A DNA stretch of 64,000 nucleotides from Callorhinus ursinus (Eukaryota > Chordata > Mammalia > Carnivora > Otariidae). Under the pieces are notes generated by a model. The model was given only the letters and a program-made list of their open reading frames with translations, had not been told where the DNA came from and did not search any database. The stretch spans positions 1-64,000 of the forward strand of contig NW_020313288.1 of the NCBI RefSeq assembly GCF_003265705.1. The letters are read 5' to 3'. Shown in pieces: positions 1-11,748 of this stretch (the first letter of the stretch is position 1; each line of letters starts with the position of its first letter). The translations under genes were made by a program, and so were the position numbers.

Positions 1-3000
1 AACATGGGAGCAGCCAATTATATAAGGCAATTAATAACAAAAGCAAAGAAACGCATTGACAAAAATACAATCGTAGTAGGGGACTTTAACACCCCCCTGA
101 CTGAAATGGACAGATCATCTAAGCAAAAGATCAACAAGGAAATAAAGACTGTAAATGACACACAGGACCAAATGGACTTCACAGACATATCAGAACATTC
201 CATCCCAAAGCAATGGAATACACATTCTTCTCTAGTGCCCATGGAACATTCTCCAGAATTGATCACATCCTAGGTCACAAATCAGGTCTCAACCAGTACC
301 AAAAGATTGGGATCATTTCCTGCATATTTTCAGACCACAATGCTTTGAAACTAGAACTCAATCACAAGAGGAAAGTCGGAAAGAACTCAAATACATGGAG
401 GCTAAAGAGCATCCTACTAAAGAATGAATGGGTCAACCAGGAAATTAAAGAAGAATTAAAAAAATTCATGGAAACCAATGAAAATGAAAACACAACTGTT
501 CCAAATCTTTGGGATGCAGCAAAGGCAGTCCTGAGAGGAAAGTATATAGCAATATAAGCCTTTCTCAAGAAACAAGAAAGGTCTCAAATACACAACCGAA
601 CCCTACACCTAAAGGAGCTAGAGAAAAAACAGCAACTAAAGCCTAAACCCAGCAGAAGAAGAGAAATAATAAAGATCAGAGCAGAAATCAATGAACTAGA
701 AACCAAAAGAACAGTAGAACAGACCCACGAAACTAGGAGCTGGTTCTTTGAAAGAATTAACAAGATTGATAAACCCCTGGCCAGACTGATCCAAAAGAAA
801 AGAGAAATGACCCAAATCCACAAAATCATGAATGCAAGAGGAGAGATCACAACCAACACCAAAGAAATACAAACAATTATAAGAGCATATTATGAGCAAC
901 TCTATGCCAGCAAATTAGATAACCTGGAAGAAATGGGTGCATGCCTAGAGATGTATCAAATACCAAAACTGAACCAGGAAGAAATAGAAAACCTGAACAG
1001 ACCTATAACCACTAAGGAAATTGAAGCAGTCATCAAAAATCTCCCAACAAACAAAAGCCCAGGGCCAGATGGCTTCCCAGGGGAATTCTATCAGACATTT
1101 AAAGAAGAATTAATACCTATTCTCCTGAAACTGTTCCAAAAAATAGAAATGGAAGGAAAACTTCCAAACTCATTTTATGAGGCCAGCATTACCTTGATCC
1201 CAAAACCAGACAAAGACCCCATCAAAAAGGAGAATTACAGACCAATATCCTTGATAAACATGGATGCAAAAATTCTCACCAAAATACTAGCCAATAGGAT
1301 TCAACAGTATATTGAAAGGATTATTCACCACGACCAAGTGGGATTTATCCCTGGGCTGCAAGGTTGGTTCAACATCCGCCAATCAATCAACGTGATACAA
1401 TACATTAATAAAAGAAAGAACAAGAATCATATGATCCTCTCAATAGATGCAGAAAAAGCATTTGACAAAGTACAGCATCCTTTCTTGATCAAAAGTCTTC
1501 AGAGTATACGGATAGAGGGTACATACCTCAATATCATAAAAGCCATCTACGAAAAACCTACAGCGAATATCATTCCCAATGGGGAAAAGCTGAGAGCTTT
1601 TCCCCTAAGGTCAGGAATGCGGCAGGGATGTCCACTCTCACCACTGCTATTCAACATAGTATTAGAAGTCCTAGCCACAGCAATCAGACAACAAAAAGAA
1701 ATCAAAGGCATCCAAATCATCAAAGAGGAAGTCAAACTCTCACTCTTTGCAGATGATATGATACTGTATGTGGAAAACCCAAAAGACTCCACCCCAAAAC
1801 TGCTAGAACTCATACAGAAATTCAGTAAAGTCGCGGGATATAAAATCAATGCACAGAAATCAGTGGCATTCCTATACACCAACAACAAGACAGAAGAGAG
1901 ACAAATCAAGAGTCGATCCCATTTACAATTGCACCCAAAACCATAAGATACCTAGGAATAAATTTAACCAAAGAGGCAAAGGATCTGTACTCAGAAAACT
2001 ATAAAATACTCAGGAAAGAAATTGAAGAAGACACAAAGAAATGGAAAAACGTTCCATGCTCATGGATTGGAAGAACAAACATTGTGAAGATGTCAATGCT
2101 ACCTAGAGCAATCTACACATTCAATGCAATCCCCATCAAAATACCATCCACTTTTTTCAAAGAAATGGAACAAATAATCCTAAAATTTGTATGGAACCAG
2201 AAGAGATCCCGAATAGCCAGAGGAATCTTGACAAAGAAAAGCAAAGCTGGCGGTATCACAATTCCGGACTTCCAGCTCTATTGCAAAGCTGTCATCATCA
2301 AGACAGTATGGTACTGGCACAAAAACAGACACATAGATCAATGGAACAGAATCGAGAGCCCAGAAATGGACCCTCAACTCTATGGTCAACTCATCTTTGA
2401 CAGAGCAGGAAAGAATGTCCAATGGAAATACGATAGTCTCTTCAACAAATGGTGTTGGGAAATTGGACAGCCACATGCAGAAGAATGAAACTGGACCATT
2501 TCCTTACACCACACACAAAAATAGACTCCAAATGGTTGAAAGACCAAATGTGAGACAGGAGTCCATCCAAATCCTAAAGGAGAACACAGGTAGCAACCTC
2601 TTTGACCTCAGCCGCAGCAACTTCTTCCTAGAAACATCGCCAAAGGCAAGGGAAGCAAGGGCAAAAATGAACTATTGTGATTTCATCAAGATAAATAGCT
2701 TTTGCATAGCGAAAGAAACAGTCCACAAAACCAAAAGACAACCGACAGAATGGGAGAAAATATTTGCAAACGATATATCAGATAAAGGGCTAGTATCCAA
2801 AATCTATAAAGAACTTCTCAAACTCAACACCCAAAGAACAAATTATGCAATCAAGAAATGGGCGGAAGACATGAACAGACATTTTTCCAAAGAAGACATC
2901 CAAATGGCCAACAGACACATGAAAAAGTGCTCAACATCGCTCGGCATCAGGGAAATCCAAATCAAAACCTCAATGAGATACCACCTCACACCAGTCAGAA

Positions 3001-3945
3001 TGGCTAAAATTAACAAGTCAGGAACTGACAGATGTTGACGGGGATGCAGAGAAAGGGGAACGCTCCTACACTGTTGGTGGGAATGCAAGCTGGGGCAACC
3101 ACTCTGGAAAACAGTATGGAGGTTCCTCAAACAGTTGAAAATAGAGCTACCATATGATCCAGCAATTGCAATACCGGGTATTTACCCCAAAGATACAAAT
3201 GTAGGGACCCGAAGGGGTACGTGCACCCCAATGTTTATAGCAGCAATGTCCACAATAGCCAAACTGTGGAAAGAGCCAAGATGTCCATCGACAGATGAAT
3301 GGATAAAGAAGAGGTGGTATATATACACAATGGAATATTATGCAGCCATCAAAAGGATTGAGATCTTGCCATTTGCAATGACGTGGATGGAACTGGAGGG
3401 TGTTATGCTGAGTGAAAGAAGTCAGTGAGAGAAAGACAGGTATCATATGACCTCACTGATATGAGGAATTCTTAATCTCAGGAAACAAACTGAAGGTTGC
3501 TGGAGTGGGGGTGGGGTGGGAGGGATGGGGTGGCTGGGTGATAGACATTGGGGAAGGTATGTGCTATGGTGAGTGCTGTGAATTGTGTAAGTTTGTTGAA
3601 TCACAGACCTGTACCTCTGAAATAAATAATATATTTTATGTTAAAAAATAAAAAAAGAAGAAGATAGTAGGAAGGGAAAAATGAAGGGGTGGAAATTGGA
3701 GGGGGAGATGAACATGAGCGACTCGGACTCTGAGAAACAAACAGGGTTCTAGAGGGGAGGGGGTTGGGAGGATGGGTTAGCCTTGTGATGGGTATTAAAG
3801 AGGGCACGTATTGAATGGAGCACTGGGTGTTATACGCAAACAATGATTCATGGAACACTACAGCAAAAACTAATGATGTAATGTATGGTGATTAACATAA
3901 CATAATGAAATAAAAATAAAAAATAAAATAAAAATTAAAAAAAGA
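1..3945 (+). mobile_element. L1 retrotransposon, ORF2 to 3' end, decayed, cut by window edge
   Basis: The sequence aligns along its length with the larger L1 at 48.4-52.3 kb, starting inside the ORF2 endonuclease domain, so its 5' part lies left of the window. The ORF2 frame is broken many times: 1-nt losses near 189, 1,909 and 2,455, and in-frame stops near 556, 1,944 and 3,037 where the other copy has sense codons. The RT box [12 protein letters not shown] is readable near 1,747. A G-rich 3'UTR (3,500-3,780) leads to an A-rich tail ending near 3,945. It sits antisense in the ADGRE4 intron after the TM1-2 exon. It cannot make a working ORF2 protein. Confidence 0.95.
807..3428 (+). pseudogene. 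Broken L1 ORF2 (reverse transcriptase region)
   Basis: Open pieces at 807-1,946, 2,084-2,488, 2,382-3,038 and 3,135-3,428 in different frames translate to consecutive parts of L1 ORF2p. They cover the RT domain ([22 protein letters not shown] and FADD boxes), the region after RT, and the cysteine-rich C-terminal end. The frame changes and stops between the pieces mark it as dead. The same domains are in one near-complete frame pair in the 48-52 kb element, which makes the lesions easy to place. Confidence 0.93.
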
Positions 3946-3954
3946 GTCAGTATG

Positions 3955-4118
3955 GTTTGTCCTTGTTTTTATCTTATTTTATTTTTCCTTCCCTTCCCCT
4001 ATGTTCATCTGTTTTATTTCTTAAATTACTCATATGTGTGAAATCATATGGCATTTTTTTTTTCTCTGACTGACTTATTATGCTTAGCATAATACCCTCT
4101 AGCTCCATCCATGTCGTT
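3955..4118 (-). mobile_element. L1 3'-end fragment, minus strand
   Basis: Read on the minus strand this shows the usual L1 3' signature: the 'acatggatggagct' block, then 'ataagtcagtcagagaaa', then a pyrimidine-poor A-rich end. It lies directly next to the tail of the plus-strand L1, so the two elements abut tail to tail. Exact ends are uncertain. Confidence 0.6.
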
Positions 4119-4215
4119 ACCATTACTGCTGACTCTTGCCTTCTCCCCATCCTTCCTCAAGACAACATGGCTAGATTTGATTATGACAAGAAGGTGATTT
4201 GGTTAAATTACCTAC

Positions 4216-4410
4216 CTTAGGCTCAGTTTGATCAATCCCTGTAAGGAAGAGCAGGTGGGCCAGGAAGAGGCAGATGGAAAGCTGCAGGTGGAGGGAAGTG
4301 CTGGTGTTCTGGATGGGTCGGCACAGGAGGAAGGTGAGGGCTGCCAGGAGGAGGCACAGCAGAGAGAGGCTCAGCCCCACATGGGTGATCATGGTCAACA
4401 CAGGATCCAC
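4216..4410 (-). CDS. ADGRE4: ADGRE4 exon: TM1 and TM2
   Basis: 195 nt, 65 codons, phase 0 at both ends. The acceptor is 'gctcatag' before GTGGATCCT and the donor is CCTAAG followed by gtaggt. The peptide starts [12 protein letters not shown], then TM1 ([19 protein letters not shown]), a short loop [12 protein letters not shown] with an N-glycosylation-like NTS that should face the cytosol, then TM2 ([16 protein letters not shown]) and the loop start DQTEPK. It has exactly the same length and phase as the matching ADGRE1 exon at 60.5 kb. It is the last ADGRE4 exon in the window. The L1 at 1-3,945 lies in the following intron. Confidence 0.96.
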
Positions 4411-4603
4411 CTATGAGCCACCAAGTGAAGAATTCATTATAGTTTCCAGTTCTGCAGTTATGTTTCTGATGGAGAGTCTGACGGGCTTCCAAGTTCAGTC
4501 CCTTAAACTACTGACTTAACCTCTCTGAGATTTGATGTTCTCATCTTCAAAATGGGTGCACTAATAGCATTCACCACACAAGGCTATTAAAAACCAAAAC
4601 CAC
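4411..4603. other. Intron with MIR-like SINE piece
   Basis: Positions about 4,490-4,600 read like the MIR core ('cttaacctctctgagatttgatgttctcatcttcaaaatg' style text split by mismatches), an old mammalian SINE on the plus strand. Nothing else is recognisable. Confidence 0.5.
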
Positions 4604-5097
4604 TAGCCTGGTGTTGTCCAAAAGAAATATGTGAGCCACATGTGGATTTTAAAATTTTCTAGTAGCCATATCTTTTAAAATGTGAAAAGAATCAGGTCAA
4701 ATTAATTTAATAGTATATGTTCAAAATATTATCAGTCCAATGTATTGAATATAATATAATCAATACAATAAAAATGCAATCAGTTCAAATTACAATCAAT
4801 GTAAAACAATTATTAATGAGATATTTGATACTTTTTTCCATATTAAGCCCTTGAAATCCAGGGTGTATTTTATACTTACAACACATCCGAATTCAGATGC
4901 TTTTATTTTCAATGATAAAAGTGAAATGAAATCCTATGAATGAAGTGGTATTTAATGGAAAAATATTTCACACTGCTTCTTAGTTTAAATAAATTAAAAT
5001 TAAATAAAATAAAAAAGTTGGTTCTCAGCCACACTAGCCACGTTTCAAGTGCCCAATAGCCATATGTGGCTGGTAATCCTATTGGACAACATAGCTC
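4604..5097. mobile_element. Old hAT-type DNA transposon copy with inverted ends
   Basis: The ends match as inverted repeats: gttgtccaa at 4,613-4,621 and ttggacaac at 5,082-5,090. Just inside are 'gagccacatgtgg' and 'agccatatgtggc'. The AT-rich interior is non-coding. The same family recurs at 23.77-24.07 kb and at the right edge of the window. I recognise the type but not with certainty the Repbase name. Confidence 0.7.
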
Positions 5098-5099
5098 TC

Positions 5100-5218
5100 C
5101 AAAGTCATCTCCATGAAGGTTGGAATTTCTTTATCTGTTTTGTTCTCTGCTGTATCCTCAGTGCCTAGAGCATCTGGCATATAGTAGGCAGTCATATGCA
5201 AATTTGTTGAATGAATAA
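5100..5218 (+). mobile_element. L2 LINE 3'-end fragment
   Basis: Shows the typical L2 tail order: 'ttctctgctgtatcctcagtg' type text, 'cctagagcatctggcatatag', then 'ttgttgaatgaataaa'. Diverged, old. Confidence 0.7.
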
Positions 5219-5946
5219 AATGAGGCCAATGCATTTAAATGTGTAATGTAATGATTGTCATACAGTAAATGTTCAGTAATTGAGAGCTTAAAAGAAATAG
5301 GGGAAGAAGTTAGGTAAATTTCTTTAAATCTGGCTGATCCTAGATGTGGTTGGGATCTGGGAAGTTCAAGGACCTATACTTTTTCATTGGAGACAGTCAG
5401 TTGCCTTCTTTCCCATCTGACCAATTGTAACTGTCTCTTGCAGAGTAACGGGTGTTTGATTCCAGATCATCTTAGATCCCGCAACTATAGGGGCTGACAA
5501 CCCAACTTTCCAATGTTTGAGAGCTTTCTCTGCTAGCTTGAGCTTACTCTGCCCATGCCCGTGGACATGCCAGAATTAACGACCCCCACCCCCATGCAGC
5601 TTTCAACCAATGCCTGAGAGGAGGTGGTCTATAGATAGCCTAGCTCTCTTGCAGTTCAGTTAGGATGACTCAGATGCATCTCCTACACTGATTCCCAGAG
5701 TACCCTAGAGAGAATTAAATTCCAGATGCCCAAAGTAATGAGTGGCTTGATAATGCTCTCTGCATTAACTTTTGTTTTTTCTTGTTTCATTTGCCAGCCC
5801 CTTATTGGTGCTTCCTGGAATTACCTCTCAAGTAAACTACTTCCACTTGACTCCTTATCTCAGTCTTTTTTTAAGACATGGAGAGGACAATCTCACAGTT
5901 TGTTGGACACAATCAGATACCAGGAGGGGAGCATGAATCTTGGTAC
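5219..5946. other. ADGRE4 intron, mostly unassigned; possible LTR remnant
   Basis: No coding exon is visible. Around 5,770-5,870 the text 'ttcctggaattacctctcaagtaaactacttcc' resembles, with gaps, the polyadenylation region of old MaLR-type LTRs also seen near 21.7 and 25.9 kb. Ends cannot be set. Confidence 0.3.
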
Positions 5947-6114
5947 CTCGGGAACAAGAGCCATGAGGACAGCAAAGCTGGAAAGGTGGAAGCACTTGCA
6001 TTTGGTATGTGAATCGTTGCTGCCCGCATGATAGCAGCCCTCTGTCGACCAGGTGCCCCCCTCCTCTGATCCTTTCCAGTAGACACAGAAATATTTTCTT
6101 CTTGCACCACCAGG
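5947..6114 (-). CDS. ADGRE4: ADGRE4 exon: GPS motif of the GAIN domain
   Basis: 168 nt, 56 codons, phase 0 at both ends; acceptor 'ttttcag', donor gtacca. The peptide has the four GPS cysteines and tryptophans ([22 protein letters not shown]). The cleavage triplet is HLS, about residues 317-319, the canonical H-L-S/T of adhesion GPCRs. Autoproteolysis between Leu and Ser is therefore expected, giving an extracellular part held to the TM part. SNDS is a likely N-glycosylation site. After cleavage the new N-terminus would be [12 protein letters not shown], the tethered agonist segment, followed directly by TM1 from the next exon. Confidence 0.95.
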
Positions 6115-6712
6115 CTGAAAAGAAAATAGCATGAAAGCGGGGCTTTTTCTGGTTTTATTATCTTAATTTTATAGGTTAGTCATGGATGCATTGCATTGGA
6201 AACTGGAATGGGAAAATCCCATTATCTAGAACACTTGTGGGGAAGAGTTTCATATGACCACACCTTCTGTGGGGTTTATTCTTCCTTTATTCTGCCCTTC
6301 TCTGGTCATCTCAGAGCCCCAGGGATTGACCCTTATGAACTGCTTTACCCAGGCTCCTTGTCACTGGGACAATGAATGAGAGGAACTGATGAGAAGTCCT
6401 TAGATGAGAGGAGGAGGAAGTCAGGTGTTTCTTCCAGACACTTCTGCTTCAGAATATCTCCATCTCCACCAGGGCAACCCTCCGGCATGTCTCCAGCTCT
6501 CACTGGGCTCAACAATGCTCATCCCTCCATTGCCTTTTTAGGCTTAAATGTGATAATAGCTTCCCCTGGTGGCAATCTCTGGGTGCCTCAACATTTCTTG
6601 TTGGTTCTGTTAACTCTGAATGAGCAGAGTTGGATTCAGTTTCTTGGCAGGACCCATCATAACACACCTCTTTGAGGTAATGCACAGAGAACCAGCTCTG
6701 GATTTTGCTCAC
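6115..6712. other. ADGRE4 intron, nothing recognised
   Basis: No repeat or exon could be assigned. Open frames on either strand here extend out of the neighbouring exons and lack splice or family support. Confidence 0.6.
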
Positions 6713-6897
6713 CTGAATATGCTGGAAGGTCAGGAACACAGGTTCAGACAGATATACTTTTTTCTTTGTACTTATGGTGCCACTCACGACACGAGAGTTC
6801 AGTTTCATTTCCTGTGTCCCTCTTCCATCATTAAAAAAGGATCCATTCAGAATATCCCAAAGAGACTGGTAAGTGATAAGCGCAACTGCACTTCTGT
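6713..6897 (-). CDS. ADGRE4: ADGRE4 exon: GAIN domain beta-sheet core
   Basis: 185 nt; starts with the last two bases of a codon (phase 1) and ends in phase 0. The acceptor is a strong 'tgttttttcag' and the donor gtgagc. The peptide DRSAVALITYQSLWDILNG continues to SFFND, MKLNSRVVSGTIS and PVFLTFQHIQ. The NSRVV segment followed by a basic KKK run and PVFLTFQ is the adhesion-GPCR GAIN signature; the equivalent ADGRE1 exon (63,091-63,296) has MNSRVVQGIMTG and PVIYMLEHIE. NGS is a potential N-glycosylation site. It joins the GPS exon in frame. Confidence 0.94.
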
Positions 6898-7227
6898 CTG
6901 AAAAAACAGAAATCACTTTAGAGGACATCTGTATTATAGGAAATCAGTATGCTAGTGTCTTGTGTGAGAGTCATAAGGCAAATATTATGTATAGTCAAAA
7001 TCGCCCTTGGAAATCCCTTATGTTGCTCCATCAACACATTATGTGTGGTTTGTATATGTAATACACATTATAGTGTACCACACATTATAAGAGATATAAT
7101 GCAAAATATCCATTAATGAATTAAAAAAATATATATGAGCCCTTAGACATCAAAATCAGAGCCATGAGGCAAGATGTTTGTGCTCAAAAGAGCAGGTGGA
7201 ACTGGCAGGATGAGGAAACCACACATT
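6898..7227. other. ADGRE4 intron, nothing recognised
   Basis: AT-rich intronic text without a clear repeat family or exon. Confidence 0.5.
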
Positions 7228-7241
7228 CCCATCTCCCATTT
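7228..7241. repeat. Target-site duplication, left copy (inverted L1)
   Basis: cccatctcccattt here and cccatcttccattt at 8,851-8,864 flank the L1 between them, with one mismatch. Confidence 0.8.
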
Positions 7242-8850
7242 TTTAAATTAACTTAATTTAATTTTATATTTAATTTAATTTAATTTTGTTATGTTATGTC
7301 AGTCAACATACAATACATCATTAGTTTTTGATGTGGTGATCCACGATTCATTGTTTTCGTATAACACCCAGTGCTCCATGCAGTACGTGCCCTCCTTCAT
7401 ACCCATCACCGAGCTAACCCGTCCCCCCACCTGCTCCCCAAAACCCTCAGTCTGTTTCTCAGAGTCCATAGTCTCTCATGGTTTGTCTCCCCCTCTGATT
7501 CCCCCCTTCATTTTCCCCTTCCTTCTCCTAATGTCCTCCCTGCTATTCCTTACGTTCCACAAATAAGTGAAACCATATAATTGACTTTCTCTGCTTGACT
7601 TATTTCACTTAGCACAATCTCCTCCAGTCCCACCCACGTTGATGTAAAAGTTGGGTATTCATCCTTTCTGATGGCTGAGTAATATTCCATTGTATATATG
7701 GACCACATCTTCCTTATCCATTCATCTGTTGAAGGGCATCTCGGCTCTTTCCAGTTTGGCTATTGTGGACATTGCTGCTATGAACATTGGGGTGCATGTG
7801 GCCCTTCTTTTCACTACATCTGTGTCTTTGGGGTAAATACCCAGGAGTGCAATTGCTGGGTCATAGGGTAGCTCTATTTTTAACTTTTTGAGGAACCTCC
7901 ACACTGTTTTCCAAAGTGGCTGTACCAACTTGCATTTCCACCAATAGTGTAAGAGGGTTCCCCTTTCTCCACAACCTCTCCAACATTTGTTGTTTCTTTC
8001 CCTGTCCATTTTTGCCTTTCTAATGGGTGTAAGGTGGTATCTCAATGTGCTTTTGATTTCCCTGATGGCTAATGATAATGAACATTTTTTCATGTGTCTG
8101 TTAGCCATTTGTATGTCTTCTTCAGAGAAATGTCCATTCATGTCTTCTGCCCATTTTTTGACTTGATTATTTGTTTTTTGGGTGTTGAGTTTGAGAAGTT
8201 CTTTATAGATCTTGGATACCAGCTCTTTATCTGTAGTGTCATTTGCAAATATCTTCTCCCATTCTGTGGGTTGCCTCTTGTTTTGTTGACTGTTTCTTTT
8301 GCTGTGCAGAAGCTTTTTATCTTGATGAAATCCCAAAAGTTCATTTTTGCTTTTGTTTTGCTATCTTTTGGAGATGTATCTTGAAAGAAGTTGCTGTAGC
8401 CGATGTCAAAGAAGTTATTGCCTATGTTCTCTTCTAGGATTTTTCAAAGTGCTGGAACAAACAATCCTAAAATTTGTACAGAATCAGAAAAGACCCCAAA
8501 TCACCAAGGAAATGTTGAAAAAGAAAAACAAAGCTGGGGGCATCACGTTGCCCGATTTCAAGCTATATTACAAACCAGTGATCACCAAGACAGCATGGTA
8601 CTGGCACAAAAACAGACATATAGACAAATGGAACAGAATAGAGAGCCCAGATATGGACCTTCAACTCTATGGTCAAATAATCTTCAACAAAGCAGGAAAA
8701 AATATGTAATGGAAAAAAGACAGTCTCTTCAATAAATGGTGCTGGGAAAATTGGACAGCCACATGCAGAAGAATGAAACTGGACCATTCTCTAACACCAT
8801 ACACCAAGATAAACTCAAAATGGATGAAAGACCTCAATGTGAGACAGGAA
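7242..8850 (-). mobile_element. 5'-inverted (twin-primed) L1
   Basis: From 7,242 to about 8,440 the L1 reads on the minus strand: 3'UTR with T-rich end at the left, then the ORF2 C-terminal part (a 204-codon open piece at 7,722-8,336). From about 8,441 to 8,850 the L1 reads on the plus strand and holds the ORF2 segment just upstream of that piece, ending at ..NVRQEP. The minus part starts at ..[10 protein letters not shown], which is the next stretch of ORF2. The order and opposite directions are the classic outcome of twin priming during L1 insertion. Flanked by a 14-bp target duplication. Confidence 0.92.
7722..8336 (-). pseudogene. L1 ORF2 C-terminal fragment
   Basis: 204-codon open piece encoding the end of L1 ORF2p, including [19 protein letters not shown], the cysteine-histidine motif of the C-terminal domain. 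It lacks endonuclease and RT and is not a gene of its own. Confidence 0.92.
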
Positions 8851-8864
8851 CCCATCTTCCATTT

Positions 8865-9554
8865 CAAGCTCACTCTGGGGCATCTAATTTAGAAAGGTAT
8901 GGAAAGGTATGCAGGATGACACATTCTTTTAATTTATTCTATCATTCTCCTTCCCTCTCTCTGTCTTTCTCTGTTTCTCTCCCTCCTAACCTCTTTCCCT
9001 CCCCTTCTCATGCAAGAATGATTTAATTCACAGAAGGTAAATTCACATAGGATGCTCTATAGCATGGTGTAGTATTTCTTAAACTACAATTATTCATGGG
9101 CCACCATCCCAGTTTTAGCCAAAGCCACTTTCCACCTATATTATTATTTACTCCATTTTAAAAACCAACTCATTTGTAGATCTTTTCCCTCTGCCTTCTC
9201 CATCTGACAGCTCACAATAAGGAGTGAAGATTAATCAGTAGTTGGAAATTTTCTGGAGAAAATACAGCAGTTATTTCACTCTCTCCAGAGTACCAGGTCT
9301 TTCTTTTTGGGATATTTTTCATGCACTCTTTCATTAATGTATTTATTCACTCTTTCATCAAATATTTATTGGGCATCTAGTGTGTGCCAGACAGTGTTCT
9401 AAGCATGCAATACAACAGTGAAGAAAACAGGCCAACTTCTTGCCGTCAGAGAGCTGATATTATAGTGGGGGAGATGGACAACAAATAAATTAAGAAAAAT
9501 TGCATAGTGTACATGCTGTACAGAAATTTAAATGAGATGGTGGAATAAAGCAGG
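8865..9554. other. ADGRE4 intron; partial old L2/MIR-like text
   Basis: Positions about 9,330-9,500 contain 'tcaaatatttattgggcatctag' style text and 'gtgccagacagtgttctaagc', then 'gggagatggacaacaaataaat', the familiar diverged L2/MIR3-like block. The remainder has no recognised family. Confidence 0.45.
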
Positions 9555-9719
9555 GGTGGCAAACTATGGCCTGAGAATCAAATCCAGCCTACCACCTGTT
9601 TTTGTAATATAAAGTTTTATTGGCGCACAGTCATGCCCCTTCATTTACAAATCATCTAGGGCTGCTCTCCCACTACAATGTCAGAGTTGAGTAGTTATAA
9701 CAAAGATCATCTGGCCCAA

Positions 9720-10240
9720 CATGCACACCAATGTTCCTAGCAGCAATGTCCACAATAGCCAAATTGTGGAAAAGGCTGAGGTGCCCTTCAACAGATGAAT
9801 GAATAAAGAAGATGTGGTCCATATATACGATGGAATATTACTCAGCCATCAGAAAGGATGAATACCCAACTTTTGCATCAACATGGATGGGACTGAAGGA
9901 GATTATGTTAAGTGAAATAAGCCAAGCAGAGAAAGTCAATTATCATATGGTTTCACTTATTTGTGGAACATAAGGAATAGCATGGAAGGCATTAGGAGAA
10001 GGAAGGGGAAAATGAAGAGGGGGGATCAGAGAGGGAGACGAACCATGAGAGACTATGGACTCTAAGAAACAAACTGAGGCTTTTAGAGGGGAGGAGGGTG
10101 GGGAGATGGATTAGCCCAGTGATAGGTATTAAGGAGGGCACGTATTGCATGGAGCACTGGGTGTTATACGCAAACAATGAATTATGGAACACTACATCAA
10201 AAACTAATGATGTACTGTATGGTGACAAACATAAAAAAAA
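9720..10240 (+). mobile_element. Short 5'-truncated L1
   Basis: Contains the last ORF2 codons, G-rich 3'UTR and A tail. Flanked by an 18-bp duplication: aaagatcatctggcccaa at 9,702-9,719 and aaagatcacctggcccaa at 10,241-10,258, one mismatch. Young: text is very close to the copies at 19.5 kb and 28.2 kb. Confidence 0.93.
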
Positions 10241-10257
10241 AAAGATCACCTGGCCCA

Positions 10258-11352
10258 AGCAAGGCAAGGGAAACAAAAGCAAGAATAAACTATAAACTAT
10301 TGGGACTTCTTCAAAATAAAAAGCTTCTGCACAGCGAAGGAAACAATCAACAAAACTAAAAGGCAAACTTTGGAATGGGAGAAGATATTTGCAAATGACA
10401 TATCTGATAAAGGGTTAGTTTTATAAAGAACTTATAAAACACAACATCCAGAAAACAAATAATCCAGTTGAAAAATGGGCAGAAGACATGAATAGACATT
10501 TTTCCAAAGAAGATATACAGATGACTAACAGACACATGAAAAGATGTTCAACATCACTCATCATCAGGGAAATACAAATCAAAACCATGATGAGATATCA
10601 CCTCACATCTGTCAGAATGGCTAAAATTAACACAGGAAACAACAGATCTTGGTAAGGATGCGGAGAAAGAGGAAACCTCTTACACTTTTGGTGGGAATGC
10701 AAACTGGTGCAGCCACTGTGGAAAACAGTATGGAGCTTCCTCAAAAAGTTAAAAAATGAACTACCCTATGATCCAGCAATTGCACTACTATGTATTTACC
10801 CAAAGGATATAAAAATACTGATTCGAAGGGATACAAACATAGCAGCATTATCAACATTAGTCAAACTATGGAAAGAGCCCAAATGTCCATCAACTGATGA
10901 ATGGATAAAGATGTAAGATGTGGGATGGATTATACATTTATAATGGAATATTACTTAGCCATAAAAAAGAATGAAATCTTACCTTTTGCAATGACATGGA
11001 TGGAGCTAGAGTGTATTATGCTAAATGAAATAAGTCTGTCAGGGAAAGACAAATACCATATGATTTCACTCACATGTGGAATTTAAGAAACAAAACAGAT
11101 GAACATAGGGGAAAAAAGAAAAAAGAAGGGCAAACATAAAACAGACTCTTAACTATAGAGAACAAACTGAGGGTTCCTGGAGGGAAGGTGGGTGGAAGGA
11201 TGGGTTAAATGGGTGGTGGGTATTAAGGAGGGCACTTGTGATGAGCACTAGGTGTTGTATGTAAGTGATGAACCACTAACATCTATACCTGAAACTAATA
11301 TTACACTGTATGTTAACTAACTGGAATCTAAATAAGAACTTCAGAAAAAAAT
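10258..11352 (+). mobile_element. 5'-truncated L1, older subfamily
   Basis: Begins in ORF2 just before the ..[15 protein letters not shown] segment (here diverged) and runs to the 3' end with 'ggaatctaaataag'. The ORF2 remnant carries frameshifts (for example at about 10,420). Its 3'UTR differs from that of the younger L1s in this window, so it belongs to an earlier carnivore L1 wave. Confidence 0.88.
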
Positions 11353-11390
11353 TACTATCTGGTCCTTTCAGAGAAAAAGTTTGCCAACTC

Positions 11391-11748
11391 ATAGGACAGA
11401 GAAAGGCTAGGGACTATTTTAAATAGAGCAATCATAAAACACTTCTCAAGGGAAATAGTGTTCAAGACAATCATCTACCACTTTCAAGTGCTGCCTTTTC
11501 AGACCATCACATGGACAGAGAGCATGCATCAGCCTGTTCCTTTTAAGGAAGCATGCCAAGGGATCCTTGTTTGAACCTCAGCATGTCACAAAGTACCCAC
11601 TAACTGTGTCCCCCAAATTGCCTGGTTAGTGGAACCCATGTAGAGTCCCCCATGCCTTGAAGGCTTTTTAAGTTGGCCCAGTCACCTAGAAATGAGACAA
11701 CAATGCCTAGGATTTGGAAGTCAGGAGAATCCATCTCAAACACAGTAC
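11391..11748. other. ADGRE4 intron, nothing recognised
   Basis: No exon with usable splice signals and no clear repeat. The minus-strand open frame here is read-through past the donor of the 11,749-11,856 exon. Confidence 0.55.

Larger units (their letters stand above)
9555..11390 (+). mobile_element. Old hAT-type MER element, split by two L1 insertions
   Basis: The left part (9,555-9,719) has 'tggcaaactatggcctgag' and 'aaagttttattgg'. The right part (11,353-11,390) has 'ttactatctggtcc' and 'agaaaaagtttgcc'. These are the two ends of one ~230-bp element, separated by an older L1 (10,258-11,352) and a younger one (9,720-10,240). Other copies are at 25.03, 59.58 and 63.73 kb. Confidence 0.75.

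Noticed and set aside
3601..3858. Recurrent minus-strand open frames with 'NTQCS.QYVPSLIPITRL' wording (also at 9,992, 19,829, 28,543 and 52,004)
   Set aside because: They are the antisense reading of the L1 3'UTR in each young L1 copy, not a gene family.
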